Assembly: GCA_910589415.1 (NCBI GenBank)
Contig: OU342630.1
Span: forward strand, 93,244,186 to 93,308,185
Direction: 5' to 3'
From: Malachius bipustulatus
Taxonomy: Eukaryota > Arthropoda > Insecta > Coleoptera > Melyridae
DNA: 64,000 nucleotides
Shown: positions 46,172 through 59,800 of the stretch, piece after piece
How positions within the stretch are numbered: position 1 is the stretch's first letter
Layout: every line of letters starts with the position of its first letter
Made by a program: the position numbers and the translations under genes
The notes under the pieces: generated by a model
What the model was told of the DNA's origin: nothing
What the model saw: only the letters and a program-made list of their open reading frames with translations
Databases searched by the model: none

Positions 46172-48275
46172 TTTTATTATAAATCAAATCACTCAAATCA
46201 GGTTAAAATCGATTACAACTAATCTGAATCACTAAAATCTGAATTAAAATGGCTCTCTTCACAATTTACAAGCGTCTCGCGCCAGTACGCTGTAAATCCT
46301 TCAATCAGCGTTCCATGAATCATTCCTACCAACAACAGATATCGAATCGCTGGCACGAGCAGAAACATGTGAGGCACGACCAACTATAATAATACGATTA
46401 CAATACAGACCTAGAGCCAAGAGCGAGAGTGGGATCCTCAAGCGCAGTGCCGTGGGCTTGACACTTATTAAATAACTCGAGTTTGTTAATCTAGATTATC
46501 ATTCTATCCGTCATAATCGTCATAATTAATCGAAACTAACAGCATTATGATACGGAAATTAACCAACACGTGAGAGAAGTCCAGAATGTTTACCATGGAA
46601 TAGTTATGTTAATTTATAAAGACACACCCTATAACTTGTTTCTGATTATATGGACGTGGACCATTTCAATATAAATTATTTAGACAGTAGTTGATGACGC
46701 TGATTTACAAATTACTGTTACAGACGGTGGCAATTTTCTAAATTGCTACAAGTTCGAGAGAATGAGTATCAAGCAGGATGTCGAAGATATGGGTTCGATA
46801 TTGATTATCAAAATACAAATAAATCTCCGACGTTTCTTATCAACAGAGACACAAATAACATTCACGAAAACAAATGCCCTAAATTTATAGAAGATACATA
46901 ATACATACATGATAGCCTCCATTGTGCACCAACACCATATGAAAAATTAATGGTGTACTACCGAAACAGAAAGAAAATCAAACTTAATAGCACTTTCGGG
47001 GAAGTTCTATAAACCAAATAACCGTAACTTCGGTTAGCAAATACGAATTAGTATATAGTGGAATTATTGGACATTGCTAAAAACAGAGTTTTGGTAAAGT
47101 TCTTCCTGGATGTTAGAAAATAAATTATAAATTTTAAAAGACCGGAAAGTACTTTTATAGCTAAGTCTTAGGTAAAATAGAAAATTAAAAATACCTACGT
47201 TACATTATAGCGAAGGTAAGTTGAAGAGAATCCTCATATTCTTATGAAAAACGAAGATTCCTTCAAGATTCAATTACAAATAGAGTGGAAATATTGAAAA
47301 TAAAATGAAGTTGCCGGAACAGACATCAGTTGATAATGTTCCTCATTTCGTACAATATGAACTTTAGAAATTATTCTAGAAGTTAAATAAACTTAAGTCT
47401 TAATTTCGTATTAATTTTATGAAATTAATTAAAGATCAATTTGTTATCCACCATTTTTGTGCCATAAGTTTGTTAAAAAAATAAATGAAATACTTACACC
47501 AAAAAAATTCTATGATAATTTTAATAATGAGAAATGACCTGAATTTGTGTTCACACAATTTTCTCGTGAATTCAGAAGTTTGCACGAGTGGAACTTTTAG
47601 CTTCTGGCTAAAATATTTTGAAAGGACTTTTGTACATATACTAGCTTCCATTGAATAATCTATGAGTTATTAGCAAACTAACGAGTCTAAATAGGAAAAG
47701 CTCGCGGGTAATTTCTTAAACTAATACCGCAGAGCAAACTCATCGATAACAGCATCGCCGAGCAGCGGGTTCACAGTCGATTATCTATTTGCTTCCGAAG
47801 GGTGCGATCATTCTGCTCCTATCTTTATAGAATCTACCCTTTTTAATCTATGTAATTACCTTGGTATCAGCCAAAGTACTTTCCGTAATTGTCTGACAAA
47901 CAATGAGTATTAATTCCTGAAGTGCTTCGATCTTATCGCCACGTTCACGTTCAAGTTGACAAACACATTACCTTATAACAAGTGGCATGTCTCGGCTTTG
48001 ACAAATAATAATATACGGAAATACTTTTTTATTTCTTCCTGATCATCACTTGTTATTTAAAAAGGAAATAGAAAATGGGCTCTATAATCAGTTATTACTT
48101 TGAACCTTCAACCTTCAACAATTTCTATTTTCATTGAATTATTGTAGGAGGATAGAAAAGATGCAAATTACAATAACTTACAGAAACATTATGTTTTTTT
48201 TTTGAAAATCCACAAAAAACATAAAATATTTACCTACCCATGAACAGGTCCTGACTTATAAAATATCAAAGAGAG
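46172..48275. other. Stretch without a supported gene; two GC-richer blocks
   Basis: 46250-46480 (CGTCTCGCGCCAGTACGCTG, GCGAGAGTGGGATCCTCAAG) and 47700-47990 (CATCGATAACAGCATCGCCG, GAGCAGCGGGTTCACAGTCG) are more complex than their flanks and could be regulatory. The minus frame 47436-47651 has no motif. Confidence 0.3.
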
Positions 48276-49410
48276 TTCTAATTTCGTAGATTTGTACAGT
48301 TCGGTGTCCTCATATTAATGTTCTCAGTCTTCGACCTTCAGCGACCGCCGCCATATTGTAAAAAGTACTTCACGAGATAAAGCGGAGTCAAGTTCGGAAA
48401 ACCGCAATTCGCAAAATTGCTACGTTTTTTATCGCAGTGAGATCACCATTTTCAACTTATTTCTGCACCACCATGAGTTGAAGTGAGACGCACGTTTTTT
48501 TATGCATGTGGAATCCCCAGTACTTAGGCCGAGTCCCAGATTCGGTATCTACTGCTGTATGTTCTTCCGTTTCGACGCCTTAGATAGTCCAGGCTCACTA
48601 GATATATGAACTTTTCTCCTCGTCCAAGTTTTCATATTCGTTGTCTTCTTCGAGCTCTCATGCGAAAAATAATTTCGCAACGGTCAGATCTTCATTCTCG
48701 TTGTTTTCGTCGTGTTACTCTTCTTCACCACACAATAAACCAAAAATCTCTGTGCTACTTTCACAATCGTCTCTAAAGCAGCATATGAAGATGAACACAG
48801 GCTCGACTCCACCTCTTCTTGCACTTGGACGAAATTAATTTCAGAAGTGCTTCGAGTGCGGGGTCATTTATTGTTTTCACTGGAGTAAGCCCAAACTTGC
48901 TTCTTTCCCAACCCCATTACTCTGAACTCTCGTGCTCATATAAATCATACCAAGCCTGAAGTTGGTAGCAGATTCGAAGCGAATGTTATACCGTGCAGCT
49001 TCTCTTGTAGGGGGTAATGCAGCCAAAATTAATTTACTATTCGTCGCGGTTCTTTCGAAATTTTGATAACGTAGAAAGCCCAAAGTAACGGTGTTTTTAT
49101 TTGAAACACCGTTGAAGCCCGTAACGATTCGGGCGTGCGAGAGAGGGGGTAGCAGACCCTCAAAGGGTCTTTTGTTTTGGCCCAAACTCGTGAACTTTAT
49201 TTGTGATAAAAAAATATTTCTCACAAAAGTTGCAGGAAATTTTTTGTCTTATGATTTTTGCAATAACAACCTCTAGTCTAAGGAGAAGATATTCTCGAAA
49301 AACTGGTTTTCGTTACCAATTTTCTAATATGGCGGCGCAAGTGGCTGTCACTCAAGGTCGCAAACTCAAAAAATGAGGACACCGAACTGTACAAATCGAC
49401 CTAATTAGAA
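48276..49410. mobile_element. 1.1-kb TIR element carrying a passenger ORF
   Basis: The left end TTCTAATTTCGTAGATTTGT and the right end, complement TTCTAATTAGGTCGATTTGT, continue as ACAGTTCGGTGTCCTCAT, then CGACCTT(C/G)AG(C/T)GAC and GCCGCCATATT. This gives inverted repeats of about 85 bp. No target duplication is certain. The interior is GC-richer and holds, on the minus strand, the decayed ORF described separately. There is no trace of a transposase, so the superfamily is unknown. Confidence 0.8.
48598..49224 (-). pseudogene. Decayed insect-repeat ORF with LPPT motif
   Basis: The minus strand reads LGFLRYQNFERTATNSKLIL, AALPPTREAARY, then with a frameshift HSLRICYQLQAWYDLYEH, an in-frame stop, and WGWERSKFGLTPVKT, NDPALEALLKLISSKCKKRW. 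This order (LN.LRY, LPPT..A...H.LR.Y.Q.Q.W, WGW, P...PAPE.LL.LI.C.C) is that of a protein I know as a recurrent uncharacterised ORF in insect genomes, normally followed by a cysteine-rich stretch and an acidic tail. Here a few cysteines (RDDCESSTEIFGLLCGEEE) and an acidic end (ELEEDNEYENLDEEK) follow in a third frame. At least two frameshifts and two stops break it. Function of the family is unknown to me. Confidence 0.75.
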
Positions 49411-50681
49411 GAACTTTCCGTGACCTTTTGTAACGAAAGCCCCCTTTTAAGTCTGCAGTGACTGGATTACAATGTCTTTGTAAATTTGATTTAGTCAAAA
49501 CCTTATACCTACACGTCACAAACCGCACGGAGCTGACAAAATATTACTATTTATACTTTTATTAATGCTTTGCATCTCCCTTTTCAAATAAGTTAATAAA
49601 TGAAAAAAAAATAATAAATGAAAAAATAAATAAATAAAATAAAAAATTAAATTGTTAGGTGCAAAGGTTTTTGTATCGCGAGACATCACACATAGGTGAA
49701 ATATTAACATCAAACTATACCAAGAAATAAAGCAACTTGATCCTTGAAATGAAGTTTAAATAATTTCTGGTTTCACAGAAAATTTACAGGATTCCTTTTC
49801 GCAATAACAATGAAAAACGTGACATCAATGCCAGATGAATTTATGGTTATACACAATGATATGAATGAAGATAGGAATAACGTTCAAGTGGGGGACAACA
49901 CATAAGGCGTAGGTGACTACCTTCAGGCACGGAATTAATTTGTTTAAAAGCATCGTGAATAATCACGGAGGTACTCGATATCCGTTTGACGTTTTATTTT
50001 ATGGGATCCCACACATGAGACTCGTGCGTATGTTCGCGGACATATTATGGAGGGTCTTTTCGTGATGAACATTGTAAATACTAGGGGTGTGTGGATACTG
50101 ATAGCGAAAGGGAGCTTTGTAACCTTTTTCGTGAAGAAACATGATAAAATCGATCACCCTAAACTATAAGTACTTTATATCGTCCGGCGTAAAAACTTAG
50201 TTTATTTTCATCAAATTAGAGAATAATAGCAATTAGAAATGTAGCTGGAAATTGAAGCAATTACATTTTCTATTAATAAACGGTCGTAAACGTAACTATA
50301 ATGCTTTATAATAGAAACGAAAATCGTTAAGATTTTTCCTTTATTAGGCCTTAAAATAATAAGCTTGCATGGGATCATAAGCCACGGTCACTGACGTTGA
50401 AAAAGAAACAAGATTTCACGATTTATTTTATGAAAGTGTAAACACACCACAACAAAAACATGACAAGTTTACATGAACATAGATGAAGATGATGATAAGA
50501 AAGTGGTAGATGCTTTAAAAACGGAAAATAATTCTACACATCGGTGAATTCCCATTTTTCTCTTTTGCCATTTTTGCTTTTCGCAGTAAGTCAAATGACT
50601 TTCTTATTTTTCTATCCATCAATCGCAATTTATAGTCATTGATCTGTCAATTAAGTTCCCTTGATGTCGAAGATTTATACC
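49411..50681. other. AT-rich stretch, nothing recognised
   Basis: No gene, RNA or transposon end was seen. An A/T low-complexity tract with AAATAAAT repeats lies at about 49600-49650. Confidence 0.4.
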
Positions 50682-50689
50682 TTTATATC

Positions 50690-51954
50690 CAGTGACGGCT
50701 CGTCAGGGACGGCAAGGTCGGCCCGGCCGACCCAAACCACTGCACCAGTAAATAACATTATTTTTTAGAAAATAATAAAATAAACTTCATTTTAATTTCT
50801 GAGAGCTTTGCAATAATACCATTTAATGTTTTTACTTGCCTAAAAATCTATGCAAAAGGCAAAAGTGTAGAGCTATAGTGAATATTGAGTGATCCATAAG
50901 TTGAAAATCGTAAGGTCGGCTGGCCGATGCTGGGCGCGAGAATGCTGGTTAATCGAAGACCTACGGCACACAAACTGTGTCTCGCTTCCAACCGCAGAGT
51001 TACAGTGCACGGCAGGCGTAGCGTATTCCACACAGGGTCGGCCGAGAGCCTCCTGGCCGTACTTGGGTATATCAATCTATGTATCAATCGGGCGCTCTTC
51101 TCTTGGGCGATCCTCGCTGGTCGCTGCAATGGGATGTAACATGCGAGTCGAACGCATTTTTAATTTTTATTAATCTTTTTTTATGAAAATGCTCCTTATT
51201 GTAATAACAGAAACCAAAAAGGTGTTTCTTGCTTGCCAAATTGCTTTTTAGAGATTTATTTAATTAATTTAGTAGACTTATTATTTATTAATTAATTATT
51301 TAAGATTAATTTATTAATTTATTTATTTAATCTCAATGTGCGAGTTTGTTTACCTACCTATTTTATGCAATTAAAAAAAGTAACTAACTAGGTATTAGAA
51401 TTCGCAAACTACCGATATTGTCAAGTCAACTGCGCACCTACTACACTTTCATTAATATTTTTTGAATAAAAAATTAACCAAAAATACCGTTTTACTGAAG
51501 AGATTCAATAGATATAAATTCCTAGAACGGAAAATAAAAATGAAATCTTCAATGCCTGTACTTCCTTATACCTACCTACCAGCCAGCACCAGTAGACAGG
51601 GCCAGGGTCGGCTAGCCGTACCGCGCGTGTTATCCATATGGTGTCAATGCATGCGCATGCATAGCATAATATTGCATTCATTCAGTGACTCAAGCAAAAG
51701 CACATTTTTATTTTATTACTTTCTTCGTCATCTATTTTTTCTATTCGACGATTTTTCCTACTTTTACACATGTATAAGTAAATTTTGAACTTATGGGAAT
51801 TCGCGTGACCTTGAACCTTAAAAAAAATCGCCTGTATATCGCATTTTCCGCGGGGGCCTTTTCCCCGGACCCCCCCCCCCCACATATAACGTCGTACATT
51901 TTATTTCCACCATTGGCTGGCCGACCCAATTTTTTGAAGCACGAGCCGTCACTG
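50690..51954. mobile_element. Non-autonomous hAT element
   Basis: The element starts CAGTGACGGCTCGT and ends ACGAGCCGTCACTG, an exact 14-bp inverted repeat with the CA(G)...(C)TG form of hAT ends. An exact 8-bp duplication TTTATATC lies at 50682-50689 and 51955-51962, diagnostic of hAT. Palindromic GGTCGGCC-type motifs are spread through the element (about 50715, 50911, 51037, 51607, 51913), a likely subterminal transposase-binding set. The 1265-bp interior has no transposase; overlapping frames at 50848-51173 and 51462-52067 are unrelated to known proteins. A C homopolymer occurs at about 51869-51880. The perfect duplication suggests a fairly recent insertion. Confidence 0.95.
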
Positions 51955-51962
51955 TTTATATC

Positions 51963-54900
51963 AATTGTTTTTACGTGCAGGGGCAATATTATAAACATAA
52001 TATGTGAAAAGAATTTCGGATAAAGGGAATTTTTTTTATAAAAAAGGAATTTGAATTGTAAAATCACAGTGACTTTTGATAAATGGGAAAATCTCTTGAC
52101 AAATTTGGAAACACAATTGACAAAAGACGAAAACCAAAAGACAAAGAATGTAATAATAAAAAATCACCACTTTCAAGACTGGCCAATGCATGGATGATTG
52201 GACACAAGAAGTTTGAAGTTTGCTGTTTCCAATTCAAATGTAGAGGGGCGAAAATAGTAACAACTAAATGACAAACTAATTTTGCATCACGCGTGACTAA
52301 TTTTTGCAGAATTCAGTTTGAATATTTACTGTAAAGAATGTGACTAATTTAAGGCCACATCACGTTTTCTTGCATTCACCTGGGTAACAAAAAAGATTGA
52401 AAATGCAGCAAAACCGTTTAAAGCTCCAAAAACAGAGCTCGAAAAATCAGTACCTACCTAAGTATATTTTTATGGTACATTGTATGAACATGTAAACGGT
52501 TTTGGTGTATCTTCAACCGTTTTTTAGTTATACCCAGATGGCTGCCAGAAAACGTGATGGACTGATCGTAAGTTAGTATCACTGGTAACACAAAACATTC
52601 AAACTGAATTCTTGTGAAAATATTTCTCAAATGATATGGGAAACTCTTTTATCTTTCACTTCGTACCACTTGTACCCCTCTATGATGTCTAAATGGAAAG
52701 AAGTAATTTTCAAAACTTCTTGATTTCCTTGCATTATCGTACGGCGAGTCTTGAAAGTGGCGACCCTGTATTATAGAATCGGATGATACAATATTTAAAG
52801 GCTATCATTAACACAATGGAATAATTATACATAGTATATCCAAATAAGACAAGCAAATACATGCCGGTTTTTTAATCCAATAAGACAAGATTTTAAATTG
52901 AAGACGTTTAGGTTTTTCATTTTTTAATTTTCTGTTAATTTCGTAAAAGTTGTGACTGAGTTCTGTAGATCATGCGATGTCTGCACAAGCGGACCAGTTC
53001 CGAAATGGCTAATGCTAATACAGCGATAGCCTCTTTCGGCGTCAGTAAGTCACGTAAACTTGTCATTCTTGTTGATGGCAAGTTTATTAATATTTTCTAC
53101 CTAATCAAACTTAAAATTCTCATCTAACATAGGATAGGAACGACTTCTATCTGGGATTTAGTTCATGTCACGCATCACGAGAGTAGCAACTACCTCGATC
53201 CGCAAACGTATATACGGTCTTTTCGTGATAAATGCTATAAATAGTAATCTTCGTAACCGGCTTCTGCCAATCACGTAGCCAGGTTCGGCTTGATAGACAG
53301 CCTCCATCACTGAGTTCCGGGGAAGGCGGCCCGGACCATGACCGGAGTCCCGAGAATAATATCCGATGATGTCCTCCTATTCGACATAGACGCCGCTAAA
53401 TTACCCACATAAAACCGTCCATGTCGTATTGAACTTCGACCGTTGCAGGTATCTGATAGGTATAATCTCTATAAATTTTCGCTATGACTAGATATATACA
53501 CTTTTAGTTGTAAAAATCAAACATGGAAACTTTTATGCGGCAAAAATAAAAGACAAAGTTGAATTTTTAACGATATGAAAAAGGATTCGAATTTACCTAC
53601 CTACAAAGAAACTAATTTAAGAACTTCAGAGCGAAAAGGCTTCCCCCTCAGTGCAAACATTTGCGAGGTTATTCATTTTAAAGGAGTTGTTTACCAAAAC
53701 CAAACTAAAAATGTTAAAATAATGTGGAATTTTACTAAAGTGGACTAAAGTGTCCTATATTAACAACGACTCACTGACGGAAGTCAATCGTCAAAGGGTT
53801 CTTTATTACTCAATTCAATTCAGAAGTCTGGTTAGTTGGGATTTAAAAACAAAATTTATTGCGGATAACTCCTGCTTGAGGTAAGTTCCAACATTATTAT
53901 ATTTTCTAAGACCTGCTGGTTTGTATATTTATCTCATTAATCTCTCTACTAAAAATCTCTCTTCCATTTCATAAACAAGCTTTCTTTCGGCGTTTAAATA
54001 AATAAACGACGCCATTGCATGTCGGAAATGTATAACATCATGATTGTATTGATTTTATTCATCAATTATTACCCTTTCAGGATTCAATATAAATATGTTT
54101 TAAGTCAATATGTAAGTATTAATTATTCCTTGTTATAGAGGGTTGAGTATTTCAAGACCCATAAATGTAACTTAAATTTATTGACTCCTTAGGAGCAAAA
54201 GGACTTCTTCGCTTTTTAATTTATTGATAATGTAAGTTTTTTTGTTTTAATTTTTGTCAATTTTTTAATTAATCGTCATTTAAGTTGTTCTCAAGTATGT
54301 ATTTGTAAATCATTTTGACAATTTTTATTTTTATGGACATACCGTTTGCTTACTGGTAAAACTGACTAAAAGTGCCAAAAATATGATTTCGAGAAAACGC
54401 ACTTTGAAAGTTTGCCACTATGACAACACATCAGTAATGCAGAATAGTCCTACATCATTTATTTTACACTTTTAGAAAGTTTATACCCCTAGTTTTTTAG
54501 TAAATTTGCAATGAAGAGTTGTATTACTTGAAGAAGTTGTACCTACTTGACAGTGTTTTGAACAATTTTTTCACCTTTTCAACACCTGATTTTAGTAGTA
54601 AATAAACGATATTAAAATATTATGTTTAAAACTCTTCAGCTAAGTACATACCTAATTAGGTTTGTAATTCCGAAGTAAGTTTCGTAAACTATACATACAG
54701 ATTATAACAATTCAAGTCTGAACAATTCTCGTTCATACCTTACCGAATTCTAAAGTTACCAAATGATTAAGCTTTTAGGACGCATGATGTAATAAAGCGT
54801 GTCTCCCATACCTATATATTTACCCTGGTACTTACGTACTTCATAATAATTATTATTACTTATGGCATTTTCTGTCAAAGCTTCTTTGCTAATTCAACGA

Positions 54901-56456
54901 AATACCCTGCAAATAAACAAGCTCATTTATCATGCAAAATTAATTTCTCATTTAGTTTTACGTAATGACATATCAAGGTATAATTAAAGGCAATTATTCA
55001 GCTAATAAAAAGCAAAGTAAACCTGTTTAGTGATTCACAGATGAAATCTGAAGTGCGGTCATTATCTCTTCTTTTATTGCAACGATCTAATTCCCGAGAA
55101 TCGTTCTCGTTCTCCTATTATTGCCTAGGTACGTACCTAGCGGAATAAACTTTATCAGACGAAAAAGGAAAGGAAAAAATAAGGAAAAAGCAAAAAATAA
55201 CGACAAAATCAACATTTTTATGCCTGAATTCCGAGCAACTACCGCAAACGTAAAATGAGGTAAATTGTTTTTATATGCTTATGGTCGCAAATAGAAGAAG
55301 CAGCATCGGTTACAAGTAGAAATATAGTTACTGCTATTATTCACACAGCTTTAGCACTCCTACTTAATGCAGTTGTGCAGGTAACGGCGATGTCTGATGG
55401 TGGATTTCTAGAATCCGTAGCAACATACATTACCAAGGGCAATTCCCATGGCGTATCATATCCTCATATACTCCGCAATATTGTTCTGCTCGAGTTTAGA
55501 GATACTATCGGCGCCTAGCCTTATGTATGAAAAGTGCTCCTTCTGTATGTAAAAAGGTTTTCATTTCCTGTCCTCAATGTTTATATAAGAATTGCCGCCA
55601 GAGATAGGTACATACACTTTTATTAGGAGAGAGTCGGTAAGGTAGGTGGAAGTGACGGGAGTGTCTATATGCAAAATAGCAGAGGATTATTACGATAGTA
55701 CCAGTACCTATCTACCTGAGGTGAACTTCATTGAGAGAAGGCATTCGGTTGATGATTTTTACATGAACTATTATTGTAATTTCTGATTTTTATTACATCT
55801 TCTGAATAAATATAGGCAACAATTAATTGAATTCTTTCATTTCATAACTGTGCCTAGTTTGTTACGAGTATTTGGTAAGGATAAAAAAATTCTAGAGTGA
55901 ATATAACAATTTTAAATGAGATAAAAGGATAATAATTAATTGGTGATTCTGTGTTGAGAGTAACACTTCATAGGAAGTGGAGAGGCTCTCTTAATTCAAA
56001 TGCAGGCAAAGCCGTGAGGGAAAATCGGAGAGTTCTTACATCGCATGGATTTGACGTATACAAGACATTAAGAGATACGAGAGTTATGTTGACCAGTTTT
56101 AGTAGAAACAAAACACCCTTACCCAGATATTAGCATATCGTCGCATAATTTCAGTTCCATCTGTTTGTCAGGATTAGTCCAAGCAAGAACAATTTGATTA
56201 GGAACATTTCCACTTGACCCTACTCCGAGAGACACTTCGGCAAACAAAATGACGAGTCTGATAGCTGTTCTTGACGATTTACCAGATTGGACGAACTTTT
56301 TAAAGTATAATAATGTAAAATGAATTATGTTCTTATAACTAGAGTCACTAATTATTATAAGCGTTATTGCCAGGATTTCCTAGATATGTATACCGGGTGT
56401 AGTACCTACACATCATTCATGAAACTTGATTTCCGAGCATCGCATATAAGAGATAT
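51963..56456. other. Long stretch without a supported gene
   Basis: 53250-53440 is GC-richer (CCGGGGAAGGCGGCCCGGAC) and may be regulatory. At 53005-53044 (+) a short frame with a fair Kozak context (MANANTAIASFGV) runs directly into GTAAGT, a perfect intron start, and could be a first coding exon, but nothing supports it further. The 62-codon frame at 52083-52271 and the TTG-started frame at 55951-56133 show no motif. Confidence 0.35.
55125..55140. repeat. 16-bp perfect palindrome of the TAGGTA motif
   Basis: CTAGGTACGTACCTAG is self-complementary and joins two copies of the short motif that recurs across the window. Confidence 0.8.
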
Positions 56457-56458
56457 TA

Positions 56459-56821
56459 TATCCCATTCCAGATGTTTTCTAATTCAGAGTTGGCTACGGA
56501 AAATTTGAATTATGTCGGTATCTCTTCGAATACTGAGCTTAGAGCTACTTTTGACTAGCTAAATTTTTAAAGGTTATGGATGTTTTTGATCAAATGTAAC
56601 CTCCATTGTATATTTTAACTACGCTACGTTGCCACAATAGCAAATAATATTTATTGGTATAGGTATAAACTACCATTAAAAATATCTAGGTCATTTGGAA
56701 TTTTAGGATTCTCTCCTTCATTGTTTTGAACTTTTTTAGCTCAAATCGGCTTTCCAGCGCTTACAACTTTAAGCAAAAATATCACAGCCTACTTAAATTT
56801 AAAAACATATGGAATGAGATA
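56459..56821. mobile_element. TIR element family M, copy B, internally deleted
   Basis: Ends TATCCCATTCCAGATGTTTT and the inverted CATATGGAATGAGATA correspond to those of copy A at 20818-23898; the terminal repeat is about 35 bp. Inside, AATTTGAATTATGT(C)GGTA(T)CTCTTCGA, CTACGCTACGTTGCCACAAT and ATTCTCTCCTTCATTGTTTT follow in the same order. Relative to copy A about 280 bp are missing between TTTTGAA and TTTTTTAGCTC, at a point where copy A carries similar sequence twice (TTGAATGCTTTTTTT and TTGAACGCTTTTTTTT), so the loss probably went through microhomology. One flank no longer reads TA. Confidence 0.85.
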
Positions 56822-59800
56822 TTCCGTGTTGGCTGAATGATACATAACGTGGCCAGCCTGATCCTGCAAGCTTAAGTGTGATTTCTATTTACTAATGCAT
56901 TTCCATCAAGGAGTCGATATGTGGGAGACCCATTAACGATGTAGCATTATTGAGACACATAATCCAGAGACAATCATCGAGATAAACAATTCACCCGAAG
57001 CGTTACAAAGTCAGCTAGTGGAGTGAGTACCTCGTAATGAAATGAGGGTGGAGGGCACTTTCACATTCTAAAATTAATTAATTATTGATTACAATAATTA
57101 TCGAAGTATTTTATAAAAATGTCCATAAAGAGAATATCCCCTACCCAATAATTAATTAACGTTCACGAATGTTTTGACATTATAGATCTAAACAGAAACC
57201 TTTTTGGTGCCAGCGCCTACTCCAAACGGATTCTTTTTCAAAACAGTTTTTATTATTATTATTTTTTCAAAACTGATGTTCGTTTGACCGCATATGAATT
57301 TTGGGTAACTTAGCCGTTGTATGCCTTGACTTTGTCGTCGCCACTGTGCGGGAGTTCTTAATAAGCAATAATAATGCACTTTTAATGAAGAAATTTTTAG
57401 TAATAAGTATTTTTTGGAGCAATGGCAATGCTGTCACATTTCAATATGCGATCACAGGTCATTCAACTATTTATCGTATATCAACTGCTTCTAGAATCGC
57501 GTATAAAACTTTATCCAAATATGGTTCCAGTATTCACATTTGCTAATCCGATATAAATACCACATACGCTTAAAGGAATATATCCTTTGTGGAAACGTCT
57601 ATATGATATAGTCGTCCATGAATCTGTTGAATTGACCCATCCTAAGCTGAGGCCAACAATGAGGACAATCCAACAATCCCCCTCAAACAGCGATGTTAAA
57701 TACTAAAAGCCTCGATCTCTGAACTTGTGCAGCCATCGGGAAGGAACTTTGGCGTATTATCTCTCCTCCTGTAACTTTAAAATGAAGGTTGATCGGTATG
57801 TCGGTGTATTGTTGTTCGTCCATTCCATAGGTAGGTATAGGATACTTTGCGTAGGTGGTATTACAAACTGTGATAGAGTTTCCTTGCCCGTTTGTTGTTT
57901 CCTTTGTGCATTCAGGTTATCTAAATGCATCCCTGGTATCAGCCAAATGCTTCCGTCCACCTTTGTTTGGCCAGCGTTCGGCTATTGTTTATTGATGGAC
58001 CCGATGTTTGATTAACCCTACCTGTTCGACGTTTATTCAACCCGCCTACTGGAATTAACAGCATGGCATAATTAATTAATTCAGCATCCTACTGGATCCG
58101 TGTGCTGTTCAAAGTGATTTTGAATTAGGATACGTTGTATAATTAAAACAATTTTTTGATGGTATCAGGAAGTTATCTGTCTCAATTTAACACCTCATTT
58201 ATGTGTTTGGACAAAATTAAATCAAATAAGTTTTCAATTAAAACAAATGACATTGTATTTTGCTTTTAGAGAGAGGCATAGTATTGATGCAACGAAAAAC
58301 TCTGGACTTTTGATTCCACCGAAGATAAAAAAAAAATATATATTTAGCCAATAATACAGAAAACCTAATAAAAAAAACTCAAAGAATTATTTTCAAATGG
58401 AAGAGACTTGTGAAAATTATTTTGCAATACAATCTGCTGTTCCCATCATGTGATGCCATAATTTAAGTCGCTGATCCTAAATTTATTGTGGTTACTTCCT
58501 AAGTACTTGTAATAGTGGTTGAAGTTTGCATAAATATTTTATGCATTGAAAACTTGGCTTTCACTTCTGTAATATTAAGCTTACGATTTTTACGATTTTT
58601 TTGACATTTTAAGTAATCACAGGGCATTTATTTTTAATATTCAATAAGGATTCTCTTCCAAAAGTTATACATATATGTAGTTCATAATTGAACAGATTCT
58701 ATCAACAGAGCGCTATTTCCAGTTTAGTTTGAATTTAATGCTCTGGGAATATTTATTTTTATAAAGGCAAATGAATCCAGCAATTTCCTTAGGAACCTTA
58801 TTGTTAAACGGAGAGTATATTATCGTCCATGCAGATCTACAAAATGAACAAAAATTCCACTAAAAATACAAAATTTATAATTGAATAATGATAATTGAAG
58901 TTCCCAATTGTTACAAAAGTTTTTCTCAAGAAATGTAGTAAGAGCAAAAATTATATTCTGCCAGTTCTAGAAAATTAAAGAAACTGGTTATACACACATA
59001 ATAACCATCTACCGATGATATTTTTTTTCTTTGATCTAAATCGAAAAAAAAACTGTATGAAAACTATAGCAAAACTTCAGGAGGGTAATCTAACAAATAA
59101 AAGGTACCGATCGAGAAGTTTACACACCGAAGATATACGACTTCTACCGACCTTATACGATTTTGAAATTGTTGAAATTTGAGACAAAAATCACTTTTTA
59201 TTTTATACAACACTAAAGGTCAGTTGCACAAACGTTAATTGAAGATTTGTCAGATAATTATTGATTTTAAATTGCAAATTTTGAAAATATGATGGATATT
59301 TTGGATAATATTTTATCTTTTATCAGTAATTAACTCTTCTAAAAGGGAGTAGTATAATAATTATTATTTCCAGCAATATCAGACCAACATTTTGATAATA
59401 CAGGGCATGTTAAAATCAGTAACTATCTGGCAGATCTGTAATTAACGTTTTGCAACTGGATCTAAAAGGCCCTGTTCTCTACTCTAGAATCATTTAAAAA
59501 ATCTCTAACAAGCAAATAAAATGAATCCACGTCATGAAAATCATAATAACCACTATTATAAAAAGGTATTAATTTAAAATGTTGAAAGTTTATATTAAAA
59601 GCCATATTCTCCAAACTAATCCAACGGTATTTTTCGGCATAACGGAAGAGTATTGTTATATTTTATTCCGGATCATTTTCAAAGCTCTAATATGGATTTA
59701 TGATGATCTAACAAACTCAAGTGCTGAAAAGCATCAATACCTGTTAAAAAAGTTCGTTTTTCACGTATTAATTTCAAAGGAGTTTTTCTTGACATTCTCG

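Noticed and set aside
53005..53044. First coding exon MANANTAIASFGV ending at GTAAGT
   Set aside because: Only 40 nt, exon side of the donor is poor (TCA), and there is no partner exon; noted only as a possibility.
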